Origin: Tubiluchus corallicola
Lineage: Eukaryota > Priapulida > Priapulimorpha > Priapulimorphida > Tubiluchidae
Direction of reading: 5' to 3'
Assembly: GCA_030141605.1 (NCBI GenBank)
Contig: JAQGDQ010001179.1
Coordinates: 1-57,188, forward strand
DNA length: 57,188 nt
The position numbers and the translations under genes are program-made. Shown here one piece after another: positions 40,585-53,423 of the stretch. The notes beneath the pieces are model-generated. The model did no database searches and was not told where the DNA came from. It worked only from the letters and a program-made list of their open reading frames with translations. Positions within the stretch are counted from its first letter, which is position 1, and the number at the start of each line of letters is the position of its first letter.

Positions 40585-41594
40585 TTTGTATTCCATCTTT
40601 TAATTTAATGTTTTTGCTGTTTATTGTATATAACCAAGGGAATAAATTTAAGTATTAATAATTTAACAAGTATTAATAAGTTAATAATTTAACACTTTCC
40701 TTTTCTGTTTACTGACACTAGTTTCTATAAATATGTAGATTTACACGTAGAATAAATTTGCTTGCTTACTGCAAAAATCATCACTGTTATCATCATCAAA
40801 ATCATCATCATCGTTATCGTCATCAAAATTGTGCAAACATTTGTGTAGGTAAGATCAAATATTTACTTCATCATGTTTTACAAATACCCGAAAGTTTATC
40901 CCATTATAAAGTTTATGGCAATCTTTTTGCTTGTCTCTTTAAATGAAACGGTTGGTGATTTTAAACTGCTGATGACAATTACCGTTTTACCAAATATGGT
41001 GTGATTTGTGGTATAATAGCAGGAAATGAAGAATTTTATCAAGATTAAATTCCCTATTTCACATCCTGTCCGTGGCATCTTGACTTAATTTTATAATAAT
41101 TTTGCGAAGTTGTTACATCGTCAGTGAGCATGTGGGCTTATGTTATTATCAGTTTTCTAACGTTTTAGAACCTTTTATAAAGTATTTGTGGTGTGTTGAG
41201 GCTAATGTAGATTCTCATTAAAGAGGAACAAACTTTGCTCCTCTTGGGAAGTTGTTACATCGTCAGTGAGCATGTGGGCTTGTCACGTGAGGGTTGTAAT
41301 TAAGACGCGTTGCTGTGGTACACTTAACCTTTGACCTACAGCAACTGCGCATGCGCATAATGAACCTACGAAAGGGCTTATTAACTACCCTCGTACGTAG
41401 ACGGGTAACCAGTCACTTTTCAATAAACTTTGATATGAGTACAGGGTAACAGAACTGGTAGCAGCACTTGACTAGAAGTGATGGTGTCACGTGCCTGAAA
41501 GTTAGCCAATCACGTTGCTTATGTTAATTTTAGCACGTCACATTATTTTAAATCAAACATTTCCCATATAAACCCGTTTAAACAAAATTCAAAT
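40585..41594. repeat. extended type A spacer (with ~510-bp extra block)
   Basis: A type A spacer in which, after ATTTGTGGTATAATAGCAGG, an extra block is present. It contains GTCAGTGAGCATGTGGGCTT twice and the TTTGACCTACAGCAACTGCG segment related to the MITE-like element at 29818-30205. The same extended form is at 44864-45875 and, in the inverted arms, at 37200-38482 and 47695-48300. Confidence 0.85.
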
Positions 41595-41714
41595 GTCTAC
41601 GGCCATATCACGCTGAAAACACCGGTTCTCGTCTGATCACCGAAGTTAAGCAGCGTAGAGCCTGGTTAGTACTTGGATGGGTGACCGCCTGGGAATACCA
41701 GGTGCTGTAGGCTT
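41595..41714 (+). rRNA. 5S rRNA copy 5
   Basis: Full-length, AAGCAGCGTAG form, class I flank, TTTTT terminator, then a type B spacer with a 5S relic at 41779-41828. Confidence 0.95.
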
Positions 41715-42547
41715 TTTCTTGCGACTATTTGATTTTTGTTAGCACTGAATGATGCTGCTCAGTTATCAATCGAGCACTGGCCATATGATGTTGAAAATAC
41801 CGACTCTTGTTTGATCACCTAAATTATTACTTTTTGACTTGTTGTTTTAAAACTTTTATATCTTTGAACAAATCTAAGGGAATGACTTCAAATTTTTGGT
41901 GTTTATAGACAAATGTCTCAAGTATTAGTGTGGTAATTTTCAAACGACTGAATTATTTTCTTCTCATAATAGCGTGATCAAAACTTCGGCACATTTTTTG
42001 CACCACCTGGTACAATTTATAATCATGCAGAACACTGATCCGTCTGCATGATGGAAAACAATTTTACGACAATAAAGCCTGACTGAAACAATAGTGAAAA
42101 TTAATGTAATTATGTAAGCTATTGTTGTTATATGCACAATTTGCTAAATTACCTACGCAAACGTAATTTTTTTACGAACAAACAAGTTTATCAAATAGAA
42201 TAACGGATCTAGATCTGCCCCAAAATTGCTTCACGTAAGCTTTGCCCCTCTGACAATTTAATTCATGGAACTTTATTGAACACTGTTATCTTTGCGTTTT
42301 CCTGCTAGTAAACATACAAGCAAACAAACAAATAGTCTTTTAATGACGGTATTAAAGCTAAGAACACCCAGCATAAACGCCAAAGTAATGAAAGTATGAC
42401 ACTAAAAGTACAGGACCAGCTACTGTATAACACACGCTACGTGATCACGTGACTGCTGAATAACCAATCATCTCCTTTGCGCGATGTTGAGCGTCACGCT
42501 GTTGAATCGACCTCTGCTATGTAAGCCAGGTACAAGATAAGTGGAAT

Positions 42548-42667
42548 GTCTACGGCCATATCACGTTGAAAACACCGGTTCTCGTCTGATCACCGTAGTT
42601 AAGCAGTGTAGAGCCTGGTTAGTACTTGGATGGGTGACCGCCTGGGAATACCAGGTGCTGTAGGCTT
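42548..42667 (+). rRNA. 5S rRNA copy 6, diverged control region
   Basis: Full-length but with two changes in the internal control region: CACCGTAGTTAAG (A to T) and AAGCAGTGTAG (C to T). These lie in the TFIIIA/Pol III A-box region, so the copy may be weakly expressed. Class II flank, type A spacer follows. Confidence 0.88.
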
Positions 42668-43169
42668 TTTGTATTCCTTCTGTTAAATTGATGTTTTTGC
42701 TGTTTATTGTAAATAACCAAGGGAATAAATTTAAGTATTAATAATTTAACAAGTATTAATTAGTTAATAATTTAAAACTTTCCTTTTCTATTTACTGACA
42801 CTAGTTTTATAAATATGTAGATTTACACATAGAATTAATTTGCTTGCTTACTGCGAAAATCATCACTGTTATCATCATCAAAATCATCGTCATCATTATC
42901 GTCATCAAAATTGTGCAAAAATTTGTGTAGGTAAGATTAAATATTTACTTCATCATGTTTTCCAAATACCCGAAAGTTTATATCATTATAAAGTTTATGG
43001 CAATCCTTTTGCTTGTCTCTTTAAATGAAACGGTTGGTGATTTTAATCTGCTGATGACAATTACCATTTTACCAAATATGGTGTAGATACGTGGTATGTT
43101 AACTTTAGCACATCACATTATTTTAAACCAAACATTTCCCATATAAACCCGTTTAAACAAAATTGAAAT

Positions 43170-43289
43170 GTCTACGGCCATATCACGCTGAAAACACCGG
43201 TTCTCGTCTGATCACCGAAGTTAAGCAACGTAGAGCCTGGTTAGTACTTGGATGGGCGACCGCCTGGGAATACCAGGTGCTGTAGGCTT
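43170..43289 (+). rRNA. 5S rRNA copy 7
   Basis: Full-length, AAGCAACGTAG form, with GATGGGCGACC (T to C) in the C-box region. Class I flank, type B spacer with relic at 43354-43403. The 42670-43440 stretch is nearly identical to 38605-39370, a recent duplication. Confidence 0.92.
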
Positions 43290-44121
43290 TTTCTTGCGAC
43301 TATTTGATTTTTGTTATCACTGAATGATGCTGCTCAGTTATCAATCGAGCACTGGCCATATGATGTTGAAAATACCGACTCTTGTTTGATCACCTAAATT
43401 ATTACTTTTTGACTTGTTGTTTTAAAACTTTTATGTCTTAGAACAAATCTACGGGAGTGGTAAATTTTTTGCTGTTTATAGACAAATGTCTCAAGTATTA
43501 GTGTGGTAATTTTCAAACGACTGAATTATTTTCTTCTCATAATAGCGTGATCAAAACTTCGGCACATTTTTTGCACCACCTGGTACAATTTATAATCATG
43601 CAGAACACTGATCCGTCTGCATGATGGAAAACAATTTTACGACAATAAAGCCTGACTGAAACAATAGTGAAAATTAATGTAATTATGTAAGCTATTGTTG
43701 TTATATGCACAATTTGCTAAATTACCTACGCAAACGTAATTTTTTTACGAACAAACAAGTTTATCAAATAGAATAACGGATCTAGATCTGCCCCAAAATT
43801 GCTTCACGTAAGCTTTGCCCCTCTGACAATTTAATTCATGGAACTTTATTGAACACTGTTATCTTTGCGTTGTCCTGCTAGTAAACATACAAGCAAACAA
43901 ACAAATAGTCTTTTAATGACGGTATTAAAGCTAAGAACACCCAGCATAAACGCCAAAGTAATGAAAGTATGACACTAAAAGTACAGGACCAGCTACTGTA
44001 TAACATACGCTGCGTGATCACGTGACTGCTGAATAACCAATCATCTTCCTTGTGCGATGTTGAGCGTCACGCTGTTGAATCAGAGCTCTGCTATGTAAAC
44101 CCGTTATACGATACATTAAGC

Positions 44122-44241
44122 GTCTACGGCCATATCACGTTGAAAACACCGGTTCTCGTCTGATCACCGAAGTTAAGCAGCGTAGAGCCTGGTTAGTACT
44201 TGGATGGGTGACCGCCTGGGAATACCAGGTGCTGTAGGCTT
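44122..44241 (+). rRNA. 5S rRNA copy 8
   Basis: Full-length, canonical control region. Its 5' flank is a variant of class II (CCCGTTATACGATACATTAA). Type A spacer follows. Confidence 0.94.
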
Positions 44242-44743
44242 TTTGTATTCCTTCTGTTAAATTGATGTTTTTGCTGTTTATTGTAAATAACCAAGGGAAT
44301 AAATTTGAGTATTAATAATAATAAGTTAATAATTTAAAATTTTGCTTTGCTTTTCTGTTTACTGACACTAGTTTTATGAATATGTAGATTGACACGTAGA
44401 ATTAATTTGCTTGCTTACTGCAAAAATCATCACTGTTATCATCATCAAAATCATCGTCATCGTTATCGTGTATCGTCATCAAAATTGTCCAAACATTTGT
44501 GTAGGTAAGATCAAATATTTACTTCATCATGTTTTCCAAATACCCGAAAGTTTATCCCATTATAAAGTTTATGGCAACACTTTTGCTTGTGTCTTTAAAT
44601 GAAACGGTTGGTGATTTTAATCTGCTGATGACAATTACCATTTTACCAAATATGGTGTAGATACGTGGTATGTTAACTTTAGCACATCACATTATTTTAA
44701 ACCAAACATTTCCCATATAAACCCGTTTAAACAAAATTGAAAT

Positions 44744-44863
44744 GTCTACGGCCATATCACGCTGAAAACACCGGTTCTCGTCTGATCACCGAAGTTAAGC
44801 AGCGTAGAGCCTGGTTAGTACTTGGATGGGTGACCGCCTGGGAATACCAGGTGCTGTAGGCTT
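44744..44863 (+). rRNA. 5S rRNA copy 9
   Basis: Full-length, class I flank, canonical control region, TTTTT terminator, followed by the extended type A spacer. Confidence 0.95.
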
Positions 44864-45875
44864 TTTGTATTCCATCTTTTAATTTAATGTTTTTGCTGTT
44901 TATTGTATATAACCAAGGGAATAAATTTAAGTATTAATAATTTAACAAGTATTAATGAGTTAATAATTTAAAACTTGACCTTTCTGTTTACTGACACTAG
45001 TTTTATAAATATGTAGATTTACACATAGAATTAATTTGCTTGCTTACTGCAAAAATCATCACTGTTATCATCATCAAAATCATCTTCATCATTATCGTCA
45101 TCAAAATTGTGCAAAAATTTGTGTAGGTAGGATCAAATATTTACTTCATCATGTTTTCCAAATACCCGAAAGTTTATCCCATTATAAAGTTTATGGCAAT
45201 CCTTTTGCTTGTTTCTTTAAATGAAACGGTTGGTGATTTTAATCTGCTGACAATTACCATTTTACCAAATATGGTGTGATACGTGGTATAATAGCAGGAA
45301 ATAAAGAATTTTATCAAGATTAATTTCCCTATTTCACGTCCTGTCCGTGGCATCTTGACTTAATTTTATAATAATTTTGGGAAGTTGTTGCATCGTCAGT
45401 GAGCATGTGGGCTTATGTTATTATTACATCTCTAATGCTTTAGAAACTTTTACAAAGTGTTTGTGGTGTGTTGAGGCTAATGTAGATTTTCATTGAAGAG
45501 GAACAAACTTTGCTCCTCTTGGGAAGTTGGGAAGTTGTTGCATCGTCAGTGAGCATGTGGGCTTGTCACGTGAGGGCTGTAATTAAGACGCGCTGCTGTG
45601 GTACACAAACTTTGACCTACAGCAACTGCGCGTGCGCATAGTGAAACTATGAAAGGGCTTATTAATAACCCTCATACGTAGACGGGTAACCAGTCACTTT
45701 TCAATAAACTCTGATATGAGTACGTGGTAACAGAACTGGTAGCAGCACTTGACTAGAAGTGATGGTGTCACGTGCCTGAAAGTTAGCCAATCACGTTGCT
45801 TATGTTAACTTTAGCACATCACATTATTTTAAATTAAACATTTCCCATATAAACCCGTTTAAACAAAATTTAAAT

Positions 45876-45995
45876 GTCTACGGCCATATCACGCTGAAAA
45901 CACCGGTTCTCGTCTGATCACCGAAGTTAAGCAGCGTAGAGCCTGGTTAGTACTTGGATGGGTGACCGCCTGGGAATACCAGGTGCTGTAGGCTT
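45876..45995 (+). rRNA. 5S rRNA copy 10
   Basis: Full-length, class I flank, canonical control region, type A spacer. Last intact plus-strand copy before the rearranged centre. The arm-like extended spacer lies upstream. Confidence 0.95.
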
Positions 45996-46250
45996 TTTGT
46001 ATTCCTTCTGTTAAATTGATGTTTTTGCTGTTTATTGTAAATAACCAAGGGAATAAATTTAAGTATTAATAATTTAACAAGTATTAATTAGTTAATAATT
46101 TAAAACTTTCCTTTTCTATTTACTGACACTAGTTTTATAAATATGTAGATTTACACATAGAATTAATTTGCTTGCTTACTGCGAAAATCATCACTGTTAT
46201 CATCATCAAAATCATCGTCATCATTATCGTCATCAAAATTGTGCAAAAAT

Positions 46251-46528
46251 TAAGTCAAGATGCCACGGACAGGACGTGAAATAGGGAAATAAATCTTGAT
46301 AAAATTCTTTATTTCCTGCTATTATACCACGTATCACACCATATTTGGTAAAATGGTAATTGTCAGCAGATTAAAATCACCAACCGTTTCATTTAAAGAA
46401 ACAAGCAAAAGGATTGCCATAAACTTTATAATGGGATAAACTTTCGGGTATTTGGAAAACATGATGAAGTAAATATTTGATCCTACCTACACAAATTTTT
46501 GCACAATTTTGATGACGATAATGATGAA
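46251..46528 (-). repeat. inverted fragment of 5S spacer
   Basis: This stretch is the reverse complement of about 45088-45365 (type A extended spacer). The left junction has microhomology (AAAATT, 46246-46251) and the right junction abuts the truncated 5S gene directly at 46529. It is a local rearrangement scar. Confidence 0.88.
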
Positions 46529-46617
46529 TTCTCGTCTGATCACCGAAGTTAAGCATCGTAGAGCCTGGTTAGTACTTGGATGGGCGACCGCCTGGGAATA
46601 CCAGGTGCTGTAGGCTT
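46529..46617 (+). pseudogene. 5S rRNA gene lacking the first 31 nt
   Basis: Starts at TTCTCGTCTGATCACCGAAG and keeps the 3' 89 nt including the internal control region (with AAGCATCGTAG and GGGCGACC changes). The 5' end was lost at the rearrangement junction. It is followed by a type B spacer with relic (46682-46731). A Pol III transcript starting in foreign sequence is conceivable. Confidence 0.92.
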
Positions 46618-46845
46618 TTTCTTGCGACTATTTGATTTTTGTTATCACTGAATGATGCTGCTCAGTTATCAATCGAGCACTGGCCATATGATGTTGAAAA
46701 TACCGACTCTTGTTTGATCACCTAAATTATTACTTTTTGACTTGTTGTTTTAAAACTTTTATGTCTATGAACAAATCTACGGGAGTGGTAAATTTTTTTT
46801 TGGTGTTTATAGGCAAACGTCTCAAGTATTAGTGTGGTAATTTTC

Positions 46846-46850
46846 CGAGC
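46846..46850. other. inverted-repeat junction filler
   Basis: Type B spacer sequence runs to GTGGTAATTTTC at 46845. CGAGC follows, matching neither side. From 46851 (GAGTCGGTATT) the sequence is the complement of the left arm from 39316 backwards. This is the inner breakpoint of the right arm. Confidence 0.8.
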
Positions 46851-46942
46851 GAGTCGGTATTTTCAACATCATATGGCCAGTGCTCGATTGATAACTGAGC
46901 AGCATCATTCAGTGATAACAAAAATCAAATAGTCGCAAGAAA

Positions 46943-47062
46943 AAGCCTACAGCACCTGGTATTCCCAGGCGGTCACCCATCCAAGTACTAACCAGGCTCT
47001 ACGTTGCTTAACTTCGGTGATCAGACGAGAACCGGTGTTTTCAGCGTGATATGGCCGTAGAC
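46943..47062 (-). rRNA. 5S rRNA copy 11 (minus strand)
   Basis: Full-length reverse-oriented 5S gene, arm duplicate of the copy at 39105-39224, sharing its AAGCAACGTAG form. Terminator AAAAA (complement of TTTTT) precedes it on the plus strand. Confidence 0.95.
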
Positions 47063-47574
47063 ATTTCAATTTTGTTTAAACGGGTTTATATGGGAAATGT
47101 TTGGTTTAAAATAATGTGATGTGCTAAAGTTAACATACCACGTATCTACACCATATTTGGTAAAATGGTAATTGTCATCAGCAGATTAAAATCACCAACC
47201 GTTTCATTTAAAGAGACAAGCAAAAGGATTGCCATAAACTTTATAATGATATAAACTTTCGGGTATTTGGAAAACATGATGAAGTAAATATTTAATCTTA
47301 CCTACACAAATTTTTGCACAATTTTGATGACGATAATGATGACGATGATTTTGATGATGATAACAGTGATGATTTTCGCAGTAAGCAAGCAAATTAATTC
47401 TATGTGTAAATCTACATATTTATAAAACTAGTGTCAGTAAATAGAAAAGGAAAGTTTTAAATTATTAACTAATTAATACTTGTTAAATTATTAATACTTA
47501 AATTTATTCCCTTGGTTATTTACAATAAACAGCAAAAACATCAATTTAACAGAAGGAATACAAAAAGCCTACAG

Positions 47575-47694
47575 CACCTGGTATTCCCAGGCGGTCACCC
47601 ATCCAAGTACTAACCAGGCTCTACGCTGCTTAACTTCGGTGATCAGACGAGAACCGGTGTTTTCAGCGTGATATGGCCGTACACATTTAAATTT
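47575..47694 (-). rRNA. 5S rRNA copy 12 (minus strand)
   Basis: Full-length, arm duplicate of 38483-38602. It shares the private base-3 change (GTGTACGG), which proves the two arose from one copy or are alleles. Confidence 0.95.
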
Positions 47695-48696
47695 TGTTTA
47701 AACGGGTTTATATGGGAAATGTTTAATTTAAAATAATGTGATGTGCTAAAGTTAACATAAGCAACGTGATTGGCTAACTTTCAGGCACGTGACACCATCA
47801 CTTCTAGTCAAGTGCTGCTACCAGTTCTGTTACCACGTACTCATATCAGAGTTTATTGAAAAGTGACTGGTTACCCGTCTACGTATGAGGGTTATTAATA
47901 AGCCCTTTCATAGTTTCACTATGCGCACGCGCAGTTGCTGTAGGTCAAAGTTTATGTGTACCACAGCAGCGCGTCTTAATTACAGCCCTCACGTGACAAG
48001 CCCACATGCTCACTGACGATGCAACAACTTCCCAACTTCCCAAGAGGAGCAAAGTTTGTTCCTCTTCAATGAAAATCTACATTAGCCTCAACACACCACA
48101 AACACTTTGTAAAAGTTTCTAAAGCATTAGAGATGTAATAATAACATAAGCCCACATGCTCACTGACGATGCAACAACTTCCCAAAATTATTATAAAATT
48201 AAGTCAAGATGCCACGGACAGGACGTGAAATAGGGAAATTAATCTTGGTAAAATTCTTTATTTCCAGCTATTATACCACGTATCACACCATATTTGGTAA
48301 AATGGTAATTGTCATCAGCAGTTTAAAATCACCAACCGTTTCATTTAAAGACACAAGCAAAAGTGTTGCCATAAACTTTATAATGGGATAAACTTTCGGG
48401 TATTTGGAAAACATGATGAAGTAAATATTTGATCTTACCTACACAAATGTTTGGACAATTTTGATGACGATACACGATAACGATGACGATGATTTTGATG
48501 ATGATAACAGTGATGATTTTTGCAGTAAGCAAGCAAATTAATTCTATGTGTAAATCTACATATTTATAAGACTAGTGTCAGTAAACAGAAAAGCAAAGTT
48601 TTAAATTATTAACTTATTATTATTAATACTCAAATTTATTCCCTTGGTTATTTACAATAAACAGCAAAAACATCAATTTAACAGAAGGAATACAAA

Positions 48697-48816
48697 AAGC
48701 CTACAGCACCTGGTATTCCCAGGCGGTCACCCATCCAAGTACTAACCAGGCTCTATGCTGCTTAACTTCGGTGATCAGACGAGAACCGGTGTTTTCAACG
48801 TGATATGGCCGTAGAC
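48697..48816 (-). rRNA. 5S rRNA copy 13 (minus strand), right arm only
   Basis: Full-length with an AAGCAGCATAGAGC variant and a class II flank. The left arm lacks this gene: there, CTTCCTTGT joins directly to TGGTGATTTTAAACTGC at about 37247, consistent with a deletion of about 560 bp at the short shared word TTG. Confidence 0.93.
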
Positions 48817-51800
48817 ATTCCACTTATCTTGTACCGGGCTTACATAGCAGAGCTCTGATTCAACAGCGTGACGCTCAACATCGCACAAGGAAGATGATTG
48901 GTTATTCAGCAGTCACGTGATCACGTAGCATGTGTTATACAGTAGCTGGTTGTGTTTATTGCTGGAGCTACTGAATTTTTAATGTCATATTTTCAGTATA
49001 TTGGTGTTTTTGCTGCCTGTTCTTAGCTTTAATACCACCACAAATGAGCCTGTTTGTTGTTTGCTTGTTTGTTTGTTTATTAGCAGGACAAGGGAAAGAT
49101 AATCATGCTAAGTGAATTTCCATGAATTAAACAGTTAAAGGGGCGGATCTTTGGTAAAGAAATTTTGTTGTGGCGGATCTGTATCAGTTATTCTATTTGA
49201 AAAACATGTATGTTGGTAAAAAACTCACGTCTGTGTAGGTAATCTGGTAAACTGTGCATATAATTACAATAGCTTACATGATTACATTAATTTGCACTAT
49301 TGTTTCGGGTAGACTTTATTGTTGTAAAATTGTTTTCCATCATGCAGACGAATCAGTGTTCTGCATGATTATATGTTGTACCAGGTGGTGCAAAAAATGC
49401 TAAGCAGAAGTTAAATGTCAATAGTACTTGAGAAATGTCAGTCCATAGCCTGTGTTTACGTAATATGTAACACACCACATACAGTTTCTGCATACCAGGT
49501 TATAAATTTTGTTAATGTTTATGAAACGTGATAAAACAGCTAAGAATTTAACCTAGTTTATATAACTTGGTAACACACCACATACAGTTTATGCATAGCA
49601 GAAGATAAGTGATATCAGCATTTTCATATGCATACATACACAGCTGACAATTAGCTTGTGCTATGACTGCACAGGCTCCAGTTACTGATGTCTCTTTAGA
49701 TATTCAAAGTTAATGTGCGCATGCGCAAAACGACGAGGTTTTCTAATCTTCAATTTTGACAAAGATAAACAACTCATTCAAGGAGTGCTTGTTCAGATGT
49801 GGCATTTAATCAAAACGAATGATGCATGAGCCACGTTTAATCATGGGAAAGGCAAAAACGCAATCTTGACCTAATCACACCCTGACACAAACGTGTTATC
49901 CTAAATTGCTATGAATAAAGAGCACAATCTTGAGCATAATCACACCCAAAATGTTAAAACCTAGAACACAAATCTTGCCCACAATCTCGCCCAAAGCCCA
50001 GTGTACAATCTTGACCATAAAAACGCCTCAAGGGTTATAAACAAAGAATACAGTCTTGATCGCAATCACACTCAATGGCATTACTGATACCATTCTTCAA
50101 CTACAGATGACAGTGTTGAAAATAAAGATGGAAAAGGTTTTTTATAACTATAATACAGATTTTTTTTCCAAAATGTGCTGTTTTCAAAAAGAAACAAAAG
50201 TCAAAATGCAGTAAGTCCTCGCTTAACGACTCCCTGTTTAGTTTTAACGACGCTGAACATTTGATACCTTTTTCTCACTTAATGATGCATGTTTCATTAT
50301 AATGACGAATTTTTTTACTTTGCTCACAACCATTTTTTATTTCATCAACAACTTTTTTACCTAATTTGAGGCCTTAAAATGGCATAAATTGTGCTATTCT
50401 GTTCTAAAAACACATTAGTAACCTAAACGGTGCAGATATCGTAATGCCTTTGCTTCCCGACTAAGTAGTAAATTCTAGCCGCTTATATCAAGCGAGATCT
50501 GTCTCAGTTCTTTTACATTACTTCCTACGGAAACCTTGGATTCGTTTAACGATGTTATGTTAGTTTGTGATGTCATCGCTCGTCCACCGCTAATTAAGTT
50601 TTTAATGTATTATTTAATTATCAGAAACGCTTCTGCAGCACTAATTGTGTTAAAATGTATACTTTTTATCGTACTTGAAAATGGCGTTGTTTGCTAGCAG
50701 TGTCACATTCACTACAATAAATTCTTTGTGTAACTAAAAGGATTTCTTGTCCTTTAACAAATCTTATTACGAGTTCAGAAAATCTTGAAAGTTCTTTTCC
50801 TAATTAATTACGGGAAGTAATCAAAATTTGACAGCTTGCAAGAAATTTCAGACATGTTTATTAAAGATACGTGATCACGTGACACTGTTAATCATCCTTA
50901 GAAGCAGCAGATACTGATAATTGATGCTAAACTGCAGGATGAGAGCTTTAATGATTATGCAGCGTTTAAATGATGTCAGATTAGGAGATATCTCTAATAG
51001 GAAGAGGGGGATGGGAAGGTGAGGAATGAATAAATGACAAAAAGAACGACAGAAGAAATTAATGTCTGAATAAAGAAAATGTATGCAAGGATGAATAAAT
51101 GAATGAATGAATAAATAGGTGGACGAATTGCAAATGAACGAATGAAAAAGAGAATAAACAAATGAATTAGTGACAAACAAACACAAACGAACGAACCAAA
51201 ACAAATTTAAGAAAAATGATTTCAATTTTCCTGAGCACAGCAACTGAAAGGCATATGGCAGCCAAGCGCATGATCTAGACGCTGTGCAACCAAGTTGCCA
51301 TTATTACCTGAGCAGTTTCTTAGAACACGTAGAAAGAATTACGAAGAATAGAACACCCGCTGCGATTTTCATTAAAATGAAATTATGAGCTATTAACCTA
51401 CCTACTACGTTACGTTTATCCCAGAGATTAATAAAACTGGCATTACTAGGAATTTTACAAGGAATTATCCTAGGGTTGCCAGATTAGAAAATTAGAAATA
51501 CAGGTTCACGACAACAATGGCAACACGCTTATGGCAATATTGACAACTATGGCAACACGTTTACGACAATATTGGCATCTATGGCAGCACGCTTATGGCA
51601 ATATTGACAACAATGGCAACACGCTTATGGCAATATTGACAACAATTGCAACACGCTTATGACAATATTGACAACAATGGCAACATGTTTATGACAATAT
51701 TGACAACAATGGTAACACATTTATAACAATATTGACAACAATGGCAACACGCTTATGAGACAGTATTGACAACAATGGAAACATGCTTAGGACAAAATTG

Positions 51801-53423
51801 GCAACAATGACAACACGCTTATGGCAATATTGATAACAATGGCAACACGCTTATGACAATATTGACATCAATGGAACACGCCTATTGCAATATTGACAAC
51901 AATGGCAACACGCTTATGAGACGGTGCACACAACAACAATGGCAAACGTCTTATGACAATATGTATGACAACCAAGGTGACATGCTTATGACAAGGTGCA
52001 CGACAGCAATAATAACAAGGCATACAATGGCAATTAACGTGTTTCTAACAATGTGTAAATAAACACTGCTGATGTCATCAAAGCCAATTACAATACATAT
52101 GATAACATTCTCAGTATGAACATGGATTATTCACATTTATATATATATATATAGTTCGACTCCTGGGGCACTCTATATTTTCCCTTTATTACAGTAAGCA
52201 GACTAAGTAGACTCCCTTATCCGATGAAAACGAGTCAATTTTCTTCTGCAGCTTTGCACTTGGGAAATAACCTTAAAGAAATCTTATTAAGAGACAGAAA
52301 AAGGAATTAAGAAATATGGAATTGTGGCAAATAACGAAGATCAGAGAGGAAGGCTCATTGTATCCGTTTAGCTGTAGAAAGAAAAAATACTAACAGAATA
52401 TATTTCAACATCTAATACTTTACTTTCTGGAAGAGACATGTCATCCAGTATCCTGAATGAAAGAGGAGCCATACTGCCAAAAACTGGCACATGCGGTGAA
52501 GAAATTCTTGCAGTATAATCACCTCAACTGAAAGAGATGACATGTCAACCAATGTCCTAAATCAAAGATGAGCCATACTGCCAAAAATTGGGACATGCGG
52601 TGAAGAAATTCTTGCAGTATAATCACCTCAACTGAAAGAGATGACATGTCAACCAATGTCATAAATCAAAGAAGAGCCATATTGCCAAAAACTGGCCGAT
52701 TATTTGTGTAGTCGTCCATTCCTTCATTCATTCCTCCCATCATTCATTCCTGCATTTATTCGTTCACGCATTCATTCGTTCATTCTTTCATGCATTTATT
52801 CGTTCATTCATTCATTCATTCATCATTCATTTATTTATTCGTTCACACATTCATTCGTTCATTCATTCTTTCATGAATTTATTCGTTCATTCATTCATAC
52901 ATTCTTTTATTCATTCAAACATGTATCAATTCGTTTAGTCTTTCATCCGTTCATTTATTCGTTCATGCATTCATTCGTTCATTTTTTCATTTATTCGTTC
53001 ATTCATTCATTCTTTCATTTAAATATAACTGTTACTATTCAAATACTTGAACTTGTAGAGAAATTTCTATTTCTTACTAAGCACTTCTTACGATTGTATT
53101 AGTTTATAATGTTTACATAGTAATATTAACGTCATTCTCAACATTATGCTATGTATGTGCTGCTAGTAGTCATACTGTAATGTTTCTACGGTTCATTTAT
53201 TGTCTACACTCTAGTAACAGTGTCACGTTTCATTACTGAGAACGTTCATCAGTTGTTAAAAACCGTCTCTTCAAGCCTTATTGCAATATTTCTTATTGAG
53301 TAAAAATATATTTAATTTAAGTAACTTGGAATTGACATTCCTAACATTAGATTTGCTAATATTGCTGTTTTTAGAGTTCACGCTTATAAAACTGTTCGCC
53401 ATTGAACTTGGCGCAAAATTTAA

